Shown: one piece after another, positions 33,557-41,005 of the stretch
Numbering within the stretch: the first letter of the stretch is position 1
Layout: each line of letters begins with the position of its first letter
Assembly (NCBI GenBank): GCA_903911905.1
Contig: CAIWFK010000791.1
Coordinates: 1-41,005 of the forward strand
Length of the DNA: 41,005 nt
Direction of reading: 5' to 3'
Source: an uncultured Myxococcales bacterium
Lineage (GTDB): Bacteria > Myxococcota > Myxococcia > Myxococcales > Myxococcaceae
Program-made: the position numbers and the translations under genes
Notes under the pieces: model-generated
Database searches by the model: none
What the model saw: only the letters and a program-made list of their open reading frames with translations
Told to the model about the DNA's origin: nothing

Positions 33557-35769
33557 GAGAAGATCCACCGGTAGCCGAAGTAGAGCGACACGCCGATGTG
33601 CGCCGAAATCAGCACCACCAGCACGATCGCGAGCACGACGTGGAACACGCGCCAGGTCGACAGCAGCACCTTGAGCGAGCGGAAGAACGAGACCTGGGCC
33701 TGCAGCGTGCGCAGCTTCTGGAACGATTCGGCGAACTCGCGCGCCTCGGCCGGGCTGGGGAACAGGCTCTTGGCGTGGCGCAGGTGCCGCACGTCGCTGA
33801 CCCGCTGCCGGGGCATGTGGAAGAGGAACTTCACCAGCGATTCCTCGGGCGGGCGAATCTTCGCGGTCTCGAGCAGCGCTTCCATTTCCTGGGGCTGGGC
33901 CAGGCTCTTCGCCGCTTCGGTCAGCCGCTCGCTCAGCTTTTCCCATCGGCGGCTCAGCTCGCCCAGTTCGCCCGACTTGCCCTCACCCGAAGGCACCAGG
34001 CCGTAGATGAAGCGGCCGATGACGCCGGTCAGCACCACCACCGACAGCGAACCCGCGGTGATGGTCGCCAGGTGGTTCTTCGACTGGAACGCGGCGTGGA
34101 AGGAAATGACCAGCGGGCTCATGAAGCCGACGAACTGGTGGAAGGTCAGCCACGTGCGAATGGTCGAGAACCCCTTGAGCACTTCCCAACGCTTGCGCAC
34201 CGCGTAGAGGAAGTTCGACATCATCACGATGGTGCTGACGATGCCGACGCCGTGGCCCCAGGTGCCCGCCGGGCGCAGCAGCCGGTGCATGGCGTGCGTG
34301 GGGCGCAACTCGATGGGCATCTTGTAGTAGTCGAAGCCCACCACGAAGAGCGCCGCCACCGTCAGGGCACCCAGCACGAACAGCCCGAAGGCGAGGCGGC
34401 GCTGCTTGCGCTCCTTCTCGTCGAGCACCGCGCTGCCGCGCTTGGCCTTGGCGCCCTTGCCCAGCGCTTCGCCGTGCAGGCGGGTCATGCCCACGCCCAT
34501 CTTCTTGAGGAACTCGGTCGGCAGCTCGCCGCCCAGGCAGGCGATGACGAAGTCGTTGGGGAACTCGACCAGCTTCCCGCCCTTCTCGAGCGTCACGAAC
34601 CCCGTCGACACCTTCTTGATGTTCGAGGCCATGAACGCGAAGATCCGATCCTGTTCGACCAGCTCCTTGAAGCGCCGCTTGTTCGCTTCACGCGCCTTGC
34701 CGAACTCGGGCTGCCGGTAGCTGAGCGCCACCTCGGCGTCGCTTTCCTCGGCCAATTGAATGGCCGCTTCGAGCGCCGCGTCGCCGCCGCCGACCACCAG
34801 CACCCGCGCGCCTTCGTACTGCTGCGCGTCGATCAGCCGGTAGGTCACCTTTTCCATGTCTTCGCCGGGGCAGCCGATCTTTCGCGGCGTGCCTCGACGG
34901 CCGATGGCCAGCACCACCTTCTTGGCCTTCACCTTGCCCTTGGTGGTGATGACCGTGAAGTCGCCGTCTTCGCCCTCGATGCCCTCGACCTTCACCCCGG
35001 TGTTGATGCGAATGTCCGCGGCCTTGATGGCCTGTTCCCAGCTCTCGAGCAGCTGCTCCTTGGAAATGAGCGGCGCGCCGAACTTGCCCAGGAAGGGCAG
35101 TTCGACCCGCTCGGTCATCACGATCTTCTGGCGCGGGTACTGGGCGATGGTGCCGCCCAGGCTTTCCTGTTCGACCACGCGGAACTTGAGGCCCTGCTCG
35201 CGGCAGCCCAGCGCGGTCGCCAGACCCGACGGCCCCGCGCCCACGATGACCACGTCGTCGAACTCGCTCTGCTGGTCCTTGAGCAGACCGCCGAGGGTCT
35301 TGGAGCACTGCAGACCCTGGGTGATGGCGTTCTTGATGAGCCCCATGCCGCCCAGCTCACCGACGATGTAGACGCCCTTGCGGCTGGTCTCGAAGAATTC
35401 GTCGGTCTCGGGCAGCTCGAGGCCCTTCTTCGCCGAGCCGAACACCAGCTCGATGGCGTTGACCGGGCACTCGACCATGCACTTGCCGTGACCGATGCAG
35501 GCCGAGGGGGTGATCAGCGCGGCCTTGCCGTCGACCACGCCCAGAATGTCGCCTTCGGGGCAGACGTCGGTGCACGAGAGGCTGCCGATGCACTTGTCGG
35601 GGTCGATGACCGGGTGCAACGTCGGGGCGTCGGAGCGCCCTTCCTTGTGCACCTGCGCCAGGGTCTCGGTGTCGGCGGCCTGACGCTGCGACCGGGTGCG
35701 CGTCATGAACCAGCCGACGCCGACGCCGATGGCAGTCAGCAGGCCGACGAGGAGGAGATCGAAAAGCAT
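33553..35769 (-). CDS. Fusion: ferredoxin-like / FAD-NAD(P) oxidoreductase / b-type cytochrome
   Basis: This encodes 738 aa. A membrane helix at residues 4-22 anchors a ferredoxin-like part with two clusters of three cysteines (C60, C66, C70 and C91, C97, C101), in which the second Cys of each normal motif is Ser63 and His94. Residues 171-430 are a thioredoxin-reductase-like flavoprotein: FAD motif GAGPSG at 177-182 and NAD(P) motif GGGDAA at 327-332. No CxxC redox pair is seen. A C-terminal membrane part has helices near 460-478, 503-523, 541-559, 573-590 and 708-730, with His pairs H544/H558 and H710/H724, each 14 apart in a helix as in two-haem b cytochromes. It should move electrons between cytosolic NAD(P)H and the periplasm. 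First gene of the operon. Confidence 0.85.
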   Translation of the reverse strand: MLFDLLLVGLLTAIGVGVGWFMTRTRSQRQAADTETLAQVHKEGRSDAPTLHPVIDPDKCIGSLSCTDVCPEGDILGVVDGKAALITPSACIGHGKCMVECPVNAIELVFGSAKKGLELPETDEFFETSRKGVYIVGELGGMGLIKNAITQGLQCSKTLGGLLKDQQSEFDDVVIVGAGPSGLATALGCREQGLKFRVVEQESLGGTIAQYPRQKIVMTERVELPFLGKFGAPLISKEQLLESWEQAIKAADIRINTGVKVEGIEGEDGDFTVITTKGKVKAKKVVLAIGRRGTPRKIGCPGEDMEKVTYRLIDAQQYEGARVLVVGGGDAALEAAIQLAEESDAEVALSYRQPEFGKAREANKRRFKELVEQDRIFAFMASNIKKVSTGFVTLEKGGKLVEFPNDFVIACLGGELPTEFLKKMGVGMTRLHGEALGKGAKAKRGSAVLDEKERKQRRLAFGLFVLGALTVAALFVVGFDYYKMPIELRPTHAMHRLLRPAGTWGHGVGIVSTIVMMSNFLYAVRKRWEVLKGFSTIRTWLTFHQFVGFMSPLVISFHAAFQSKNHLATITAGSLSVVVLTGVIGRFIYGLVPSGEGKSGELGELSRRWEKLSERLTEAAKSLAQPQEMEALLETAKIRPPEESLVKFLFHMPRQRVSDVRHLRHAKSLFPSPAEAREFAESFQKLRTLQAQVSFFRSLKVLLSTWRVFHVVLAIVLVVLISAHIGVSLYFGYRWIFS

Positions 35770-35886
35770 TGGAGAAAGTGGCTCCTGAAGTACTCGAACG
35801 ACCCTGCAATGACGCAGCGCTTCTGCGCCACGGGCAAGCCTTGTGTGCACCTGGGCGAGACGCCCCGCGGTTTCCCCTCCGCGCGT

Positions 35887-35907
35887 CGAGATCCATGCAC
35901 GATCTCG
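35887..35907. promoter_or_regulatory. Palindrome in the divergent cytochrome promoter
   Basis: CGAGATC (35887-35893), spacer CATGCAC, GATCTCG (35901-35907): perfect 7-bp arms, 21 bp in all. It lies between the divergent starts at 35769 and 36041 and is a good candidate operator for a dimeric regulator of both operons. Confidence 0.5.
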
Positions 35908-35950
35908 TCACGTCGTACAACCTGAACCCGCTCGCAAATAGCGCGCGGCC

Positions 35951-35977
35951 GTGCGAAGCTGCAGCGTCGTTTCGCAC
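35951..35977. promoter_or_regulatory. Second inverted repeat in the divergent promoter
   Basis: GTGCGAA (35951-35957) and TTCGCAC (35971-35977) are separated by 13 bases that include the palindrome GCTGCAGC (35958-35965). A T6 tract starts 12 bases further on (35990-35995). Operator more likely than terminator, because it lies 64 bp upstream of the plus-strand start. Confidence 0.45.
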
Positions 35978-36040
35978 TCAAAGGGCAAATTTTTTCTGGC
36001 GTGGCCGACTGCGGGTGATCGCGGTCTTCCATGGGGCTCT

Positions 36041-39000
36041 ATGACTCTGCGTCATTCGATGGTCGCTTTCTGGGTGGTGGTCGCCGGGTGCTCACCGGTG
36101 AGCTCCAACCCTCCGCCGGCGGTGACGCCCCAGAACCACCCGTACTTCCCCATCGGCGTGGGCGCGGTGCACCAGTTCGGCAAGACCGTCGACGTCGACG
36201 GGTCCTTCACCTGCGATTCGTGCCACCGGCCCACCGCCGACAGCTTCACCCAGGTGCGCTGCGACCAGTGCCACGGCCACACCGAAGACATCGCCACCCG
36301 GCTCCACCTGAGCCTGCCCGGCTTTCCCACCGACACCAGCGCGGTCAGCGACCCCGACCTGAAGGCCGAACTGCGCGGCGCCAAGTGCATCAGTTGCCAC
36401 CCCAACAGCGACCACTTCGCGTTCGACCACGCCATGGTCACCAACGACTGCGCGCAGTGCCATGCGCCGGGTACGGCGTTCGCGGCGCTGCCCGTGGCCG
36501 GCTTCACCCACCTCGACTTCGGCACCGCCGACTGCGGCGGCTGCCACGTGGTCACCAGTTGGCAGGGCGCGGGCCTGGCGCCCAACGACGTGTCCGACCC
36601 GATGCACGACCTGAGCCTCACCGGCGACCAGCCCAACTGGAACGCCACCACCATTTCCAGCGTCACCCCGCTGGTGCAGTCGCTGCCCTCGCCCATGAAC
36701 CACCAGGCGACCGCCATCGACAGCGCGGTGCTGGGCACCTGCGGCAACTGCCACGCCGATTCGGCCAACGGCAATTACTACCCCGGCGCGATGCACGACT
36801 CGCTGCGCGAACTGGGCGCGCGTCAGCCCATCGTCTGCGCCGAGTGCCACACCCGAACGCGCCCCAGGGGGTTCGTCGGCCCTCAGGCCACCAGCCCCGC
36901 ACGCACGCCCTCGACCGGTGAGATGCGCCACGAAGCGGTGGCCTGGGCCAACACCAACGGCACCTGGGCGCCCACCACCACCACCCTGGTGCCCTCGGAA
37001 TGCGGCGTCTGCCACACCACGCCCGTGCAGCCCGACGGCGGCTCGCACACCACCTGGGCGACCGTCTCGTCGCAGGGCCCTTCGCCGCGCTTCCACGCCT
37101 CGCTGGCGGCGCTGAACATGCCGGTCGGCTCGTGCCTCGACTGCCACGCCAACAGCCGCCCCTCGGGGCTGCTCAGCTCGACCTCGACCCCGCCCGCCGC
37201 GCTGCCCAACGGCCTGTCATTCGACCACTCCAGCCCCAATGCGCTGGGCGACTGCGTGACCTGCCACAGCTCGAACACCGTCTGGTCGGGCGGCCGCTTC
37301 CACGTGCCGGGCGTCGCCGCGCCCGCGGCCTGCGCCAGTTGCCACGAGCAGGAACGGCCCACCACCACCGTCAACGCGCCCTCGACCTGGTCGCAGCCCG
37401 GCTACACCGGTTCGCCCTTCGACTACGTCGGCGGCAGCGGCTTCACCCACGGCGGCGGCGAAGACTGCGCCCTGTGCCACGCCACTTCGGCCGGTTCGGG
37501 CGCGTGGGCGGGCGCGCACTTCAGCCACGACCAGACCACGCTCAAGAGCTGCAGCGAATGCCACACCACGCAGCGGCCCGCGGCGGGCGTCTCGCTCGGT
37601 GACGGCGGCACCTTCAGCCACACGCTCAACGGCACCGGCGACTGCTGGGGCTGCCACCAGGCCACCGTCACCCGTGGCTCGTTCGTCGCGGCCACGCCCA
37701 TTCCGGGCAGCGATTGGCGCGGCGGGCAGGAATACCCGGGCTCTTCGCTGGTGACGGCCACCAACCAGTCCATCACCGTCAAGACGTGGGCGCTGCAGCG
37801 CGCGAGCGCCACCGCGCCGGTCACCGGCATCACCTCGCAGAACACGACCTACGCCAACGCCATGCTCCACACCTCGAGCGCCATTCCCACCGAGATGGCG
37901 CCGGGCGCGGGGGCCGCCTACAACGCCGGCACCTGCTGGCACTGCCACACCAACACCAACGGCGTGGTGACCCAGTACGTGGGCGGCACCTTCCACCAGG
38001 CCATCAACAGCTACCGCGCCACGCCCAGCGCCGCCATCACCGCGCTGGGGCAGCCGCGCGCGCAGTGCACCGACTGCCACGCGGCGATGCGGCCCGACCT
38101 CATCATCGAAGAATCGAACGCTGCGGTCGCCGCTGCGGTGCTCGCTCCGATGAACCACTCGGCCACCTTGAGCAACGGCACCTCGCTCGCCACCCTCGAC
38201 TGCTCGAGCTGCCACGCGAAGGCGCAGCCCGCCGGCGTGACCTGGACCGACGGCAAGTTCCACTCGAACCTGCCCTCGGGCGCCCAGCCCGGTGAGTGCC
38301 TGGGCTGCCACTACCGCCTGTCGACCGACGCCACCGCCAACGTCACCAGCGGCGCGAGCTACGCGATGAAGCACGGCAGCGCGCAGCTCACCTCGTCGGC
38401 GACCCGTCAGACCTGCGACACCTGCCACGCCTCGGCGCTCGGCAAGGCCGCGGCGGGCGGCACGCCTGCGAGCAACGAGTGGATTCCCGGCGCGCTGCAC
38501 TCGTCGCTGGCGGCCTCGCAGCCCGTCGGCTGCCTCGACTGCCACTCGGGCGGCGCGCCCTCGGGCCTGACCCAGAGCTCGCTCATCGCCTCGCTCACCG
38601 GCGGCGCCACCGCCACCAACGGCAACCAGTGGATGAGCCATGCCGTCACCGACGTGGCGGGCAAGGACTGCGCGGTCTGCCACAAGGCCACCGCCACCAT
38701 CACCGCCTGGTCGAAGGGTGACTCGTTCCACGCCGCGGTCGCCAACCCCACCGCCTGCAACACCTGCCACGGCGTGGGCACGACGCCCGGCACCGGCAAC
38801 AACCTGCCCTCGGGGCTGACCAGCTCGAGCACCACCACCACCGCCAGCACCGGCGCGGGCCTGAAGGACCAGATCACCCACGCCGACGTCAACGCCACCG
38901 GCCACGACTGCAACTTCTGCCACACCCAGAAGGGCGCCAGCTCGACCGCCAGCATTCAGGGCAAGGAATGGCAGCAGGCCAGCTTCCACAAGAACTTCAC

Positions 39001-39685
39001 TGCCGCCAGCCCGCTGGTCATCAACACCACCACCGGCCGCTGCAGCAACTGCCACCTGAACGTCAGGCCCGGCTCGGGCTTCACGCCCGACCACTCGGCC
39101 TTCATGGCCACCTCGGGCAGCACCGACTGCAGTTCGTGCCATTCGTACCCGGGAACCAGTACCACCACGCCCAACTGGCTGGGCGCGGCGGGTGGCGCTC
39201 CGGCGACCATCTCGGTGGGCGGCTTCACCATCACCGGCACCTCGAGCACCCAGACCGGCATCGCGAACCTGCCGCACCCGACGGTCGGCTCGCAGGCCTG
39301 CACGGTGTGCCACGCCAGCGCGGGCGGCGGGCGTCACGCCATCGGGTACGACCACGCGTCGTCGCTCATCGGCTCGAACTGCAACGCCTGCCATGAAATG
39401 GGCAGCGACCTGGTGGGTACGCCCTACAACGGCAACACCACGCTGACCGGCGTGCTGGGCGACACCCGCCCGTACGGCGTCGTGTCGGTGCCCGCCAACA
39501 AGGGCGGCAGCTCGCGCAACATCTCGTCGACCAAGCACTTCTACGCCACCGACTGCAAGGAATGTCATTCCAAGCCCAGTGGCGTGGCGACCACCTCGAC
39601 CAGCAACGCGACGCTGCAGACGAAGTGGGCCTTCCACCACACGACCGGCAACATGAGCCAGTCGACCTGCAACTACTGCCACTGA
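36041..39685 (+). CDS. 29-haem c-type cytochrome lipoprotein, probable surface cytochrome
   Basis: This encodes 1,214 aa from ATG 36041. The N-terminus is a lipoprotein signal with lipobox VVAGC (C17). I count 29 CXXCH motifs from C58 to the C-terminus; the last, CNYCH, is the very end of the chain. Between them the chain is rich in Ser, Thr, Gly and Asn, as in exposed extracellular cytochromes, and holds many stand-alone histidines (FDH, MNH, FSH, FHSN) for bis-His ligation. No membrane helix is found after the signal. It is divergent from the 20/10-haem-barrel operon and probably receives or delivers electrons at the cell surface through the barrel. It is larger than the well-known decahaem MtrC/OmcA or OmcB-type proteins. 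Confidence 0.9.
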   Translation: MTLRHSMVAFWVVVAGCSPVSSNPPPAVTPQNHPYFPIGVGAVHQFGKTVDVDGSFTCDSCHRPTADSFTQVRCDQCHGHTEDIATRLHLSLPGFPTDTSAVSDPDLKAELRGAKCISCHPNSDHFAFDHAMVTNDCAQCHAPGTAFAALPVAGFTHLDFGTADCGGCHVVTSWQGAGLAPNDVSDPMHDLSLTGDQPNWNATTISSVTPLVQSLPSPMNHQATAIDSAVLGTCGNCHADSANGNYYPGAMHDSLRELGARQPIVCAECHTRTRPRGFVGPQATSPARTPSTGEMRHEAVAWANTNGTWAPTTTTLVPSECGVCHTTPVQPDGGSHTTWATVSSQGPSPRFHASLAALNMPVGSCLDCHANSRPSGLLSSTSTPPAALPNGLSFDHSSPNALGDCVTCHSSNTVWSGGRFHVPGVAAPAACASCHEQERPTTTVNAPSTWSQPGYTGSPFDYVGGSGFTHGGGEDCALCHATSAGSGAWAGAHFSHDQTTLKSCSECHTTQRPAAGVSLGDGGTFSHTLNGTGDCWGCHQATVTRGSFVAATPIPGSDWRGGQEYPGSSLVTATNQSITVKTWALQRASATAPVTGITSQNTTYANAMLHTSSAIPTEMAPGAGAAYNAGTCWHCHTNTNGVVTQYVGGTFHQAINSYRATPSAAITALGQPRAQCTDCHAAMRPDLIIEESNAAVAAAVLAPMNHSATLSNGTSLATLDCSSCHAKAQPAGVTWTDGKFHSNLPSGAQPGECLGCHYRLSTDATANVTSGASYAMKHGSAQLTSSATRQTCDTCHASALGKAAAGGTPASNEWIPGALHSSLAASQPVGCLDCHSGGAPSGLTQSSLIASLTGGATATNGNQWMSHAVTDVAGKDCAVCHKATATITAWSKGDSFHAAVANPTACNTCHGVGTTPGTGNNLPSGLTSSSTTTTASTGAGLKDQITHADVNATGHDCNFCHTQKGASSTASIQGKEWQQASFHKNFTAASPLVINTTTGRCSNCHLNVRPGSGFTPDHSAFMATSGSTDCSSCHSYPGTSTTTPNWLGAAGGAPATISVGGFTITGTSSTQTGIANLPHPTVGSQACTVCHASAGGGRHAIGYDHASSLIGSNCNACHEMGSDLVGTPYNGNTTLTGVLGDTRPYGVVSVPANKGGSSRNISSTKHFYATDCKECHSKPSGVATTSTSNATLQTKWAFHHTTGNMSQSTCNYCH

Positions 39686-39692
39686 GCTTCAG
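39682..39692. terminator. Short palindrome at convergent stops
   Basis: CTGA-GCT-TCAG holds the TGA of the plus-strand cytochrome (39683-39685) and the TGA of the minus-strand lipoprotein gene (39689-39691). The stem is only 4 bp with no T-run, so it may be a by-product of the stop codons rather than a real terminator. Confidence 0.25.
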
Positions 39693-40426
39693 AGACTGGG
39701 CGGCGGCTCGCCCGTCTCGGGGGGCGGGAGCGGTGGCGGCGGTGGGCCCGTCGGGGCGCGCCGTGGCTCGACGCCGCGCGGCCGACCGAAGAGCAGGCCC
39801 AGCTTGAACTGAACGAAGGCCGCGCCGGTGTCGAGCCCCTGGAACAGCAGGCGGCCCGAGGTGGCCCCGCCGACCACCGGCACCAGCACTGCGAACTCGG
39901 GCAACAGCCCGAAGTTGTCGCTGACCTGCCAGAGGAACCCCACGCTGCTGCCGGGCGCCACGATGGGCGTGGCCAGGCCGTTGGCCACGATGACGAAGGC
40001 CTGCACGCGCGGCCCGAGGATCAGTTGGTGCCCCCCCGCCAGCTTGAAGCCGACCAGCAGCGGCACCGCGACGTCGAAGATGCCTTCCTGCGTGTTGCCC
40101 CCCGACGAGAAGATGCCGCCCACGCTCGGCGCCAACGACATGGCGAGGCGCGGGTTGGCGGGCTCGGTGAGCAGGAACTTGGTCTGGAATTCGAGGAACG
40201 ACATGCCGGCCCGGACGCCCAGGTCGACCCGGTCGGTGACCCCGAAGCGCACCGCGCCGTCGACGTGGGGAATGACCTGCACGCCCGAGCGCGACGAGGT
40301 GCCGCCCCACAGGCCCGGTTCCACCGCGCCCTGCACGTTGCCCTTGCCCAGGGTGTCGGCCGACTGAACGCTCGAAATCGAAGCGCAGCCCGTGGCGAAA
40401 CCCAACAGCAGCAGCAGCGCTCTCAT
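39689..40426 (-). CDS. Lipoprotein with predicted outer-membrane beta-strand domain
   Basis: This encodes 245 aa from ATG 40426. The signal MRALLLLLGFATGC gives a lipid-modified C14. The mature part begins SADTLGKGNVQGAVEPGLWG and shows alternating hydrophobic strands (GVTDRVDLGVRAGMSFLEFQ, LVGFKLAGGHQLILGPRVQAF) as in outer-membrane beta-barrel-like proteins of myxobacteria. The C-terminus is proline-rich (TGPPPPPLPPPETGEPPPSL), presumably disordered. It converges with the 29-haem gene, stops 3 bases apart. No function assigned; link to the cytochromes is only by position. Confidence 0.65.
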   Translation of the reverse strand: MRALLLLLGFATGCASISSVQSADTLGKGNVQGAVEPGLWGGTSSRSGVQVIPHVDGAVRFGVTDRVDLGVRAGMSFLEFQTKFLLTEPANPRLAMSLAPSVGGIFSSGGNTQEGIFDVAVPLLVGFKLAGGHQLILGPRVQAFVIVANGLATPIVAPGSSVGFLWQVSDNFGLLPEFAVLVPVVGGATSGRLLFQGLDTGAAFVQFKLGLLFGRPRGVEPRRAPTGPPPPPLPPPETGEPPPSL

Positions 40427-40593
40427 CACCGCGCATTGTGCACCAGTTGGCGCACGCCGCACCTGACCAAAGCAGAAAACGGGTGAACGCCCGGGTTGAG
40501 ATTTTTGAGAAGGCGCGGAGAAGACCCACATCGATGGTGCGGGTTCGAGCGAGGGGCTTGCCACGGCACGCGTCGTCACGCCCTCGCCGCCAT

Positions 40594-40689
40594 CCCTTGA
40601 GGCGTCTCCACCACATCCTTCGCCCTCAAACTGATCGTGCACCCGCAGAAACCTCGACCGGGTGCCCGCAACACAGCTAGCCTCAAGGG
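40594..40689. repeat. Distant 10-bp inverted repeat upstream of the last gene
   Basis: CCCTTGAGGC (40594-40603) and GCCTCAAGGG (40680-40689) are perfect inverse copies 76 bases apart. The second is 8 bases before the ATG at 40698. Could be paired sites for a looping regulator, or chance. Confidence 0.3.
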
Positions 40690-40697
40690 CCGTCCGC

Positions 40698-41005
40698 ATG
40701 AGTGAAGAAGCACAGGTCCTTCAGCTGTGGGTCCGCACGGACAAAGCCCGCGTCTACGGGCCGTTGACCCCCACCAGCATCGAGCTGCTCCTCGACAACG
40801 GCATCATCGCCGGTGCGGTGCAGGTCTCGACCGACGGGCAGAACTACGTCTACCCCGGCCGCCTGCCCGGCGTGCGCATGGTCTTCCCCAAGGAATTGTG
40901 GGGCAAGGACGTGGTCGACGGAGCGGAGGCCGACGCGGCGTTCGCCCAGGTCGTGTTGCCCCCTCCCTTGCCCGCGGCGCCCGCCGCTGCGGGGGCCGGT
41001 GCCGC
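40698..41005 (+). CDS. GYF_2-like domain protein, 3' end outside window
   Basis: The frame from ATG 40698 is open to the right edge (102 codons plus two bases). The first ~55 residues (LQLWVRTDKARVYGPLTPTS, then GIIAGAVQVSTDGQNYVYPGR) fit the GYF_2/TPR-associated pattern of a W at the start, a Y/GPL turn and a G..G..VS.DG end, common at the N-terminus of myxobacterial regulatory and scaffold proteins. After about residue 80 the chain becomes Pro/Ala-rich (PPPLPAAPAAAG), a linker to a domain outside the window. No function can be given from this fragment. Confidence 0.6.
   Translation, partial: MSEEAQVLQLWVRTDKARVYGPLTPTSIELLLDNGIIAGAVQVSTDGQNYVYPGRLPGVRMVFPKELWGKDVVDGAEADAAFAQVVLPPPLPAAPAAAGAGA

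Noticed and set aside
35951-35995. Intrinsic terminator formed by GTGCGAA/TTCGCAC plus T6
   Set aside because: The T-tract begins 12 bases after the stem and the position is inside a divergent promoter; an operator is more likely.
35990-36030. Sigma-54 type -24/-12 promoter before the 29-haem gene
   Set aside because: A GG and a GC pair is present (CTGGC...CTGC) but they are 11 bases apart rather than 10, so I do not call it.
36041-39685. CRISPR-like or tandem DNA repeats suggested by the recurring TGC..CTGCCAC words
   Set aside because: The recurring words are the codons of 29 CXXCH motifs; spacers vary in length and the frame is continuous.
1-41005. Insertion sequences, phage genes, tRNA or rRNA genes
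   Set aside because: No transposase, integrase, terminal inverted repeat with target duplication, or RNA gene pattern was recognised in either strand.

Overview
The window is very GC-rich and densely coded, with codon usage, short or overlapping gene junctions and gene families (paired DUF1592/DUF1552 proteins, lipoproteins with Gly/Thr-rich linkers, FHA/AgmX-like small proteins) that point to a myxobacterium or close relative (phylum Myxococcota). This placement is inference from gene content; no rRNA or tRNA gene was seen.

Layout, left to right. 1-3133: a DUF1592-type haem-domain protein (5' end outside the window) and a Tat-exported DUF1552 protein. 3192-6382: a compact four-gene operon around a soluble FtsH-like AAA+ zinc protease with a degenerate extra N-terminal domain and three small unknown proteins. 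6588-8516: a secreted beta-propeller lipoprotein. 8587-12828: an acyl-CoA/AMP ligase and a two-subunit molybdenum hydroxylase (IorAB type). 12874-14695: a LysR regulator divergent from a DoxX-like membrane protein built from an internal duplication. 14741-17258: a degenerate glycosyltransferase, a membrane-anchored small protein and a Lys/Glu-rich exported protein. 17269-18501 (minus): a protein ending in a pyroglutamyl-peptidase domain. 18582-20635: the large subunit of methylmalonyl-CoA mutase and glyoxalase I. 20640-22080 (minus): a short-chain dehydrogenase and a ParE/RHH toxin-antitoxin pair. 22158-26270 (minus): a sugar-modification and O-antigen-type ABC export operon (Gfo/Idh/MocA oxidoreductase, DegT aminotransferase, Wzm, Wzt). 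26420-27802 (minus): HflX GTPase.

The most striking part is 28130-39685. A five-gene minus-strand operon encodes, in order of transcription, a 738-aa fusion of a ferredoxin-like domain, an FAD/NAD(P) oxidoreductase and a b-type cytochrome membrane domain; a 20-CXXCH periplasmic cytochrome; a 10-CXXCH cytochrome with a long Ala/Lys linker; an outer-membrane beta-barrel protein; and a membrane-anchored NrfJ-like protein. Divergent from it, across a 271-bp promoter region with two palindromes, lies a 1,214-aa lipoprotein with 29 CXXCH motifs, the last of which is the C-terminus. Together these form a complete candidate electron conduit from the cytoplasmic NAD(P)H/ferredoxin pool across both membranes to the cell surface, with 59 predicted c-type haems. 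The direction of electron flow cannot be read from sequence.

The right edge holds a lipoprotein with a predicted barrel (minus) and the first 102 codons of a protein with a GYF_2-like domain.
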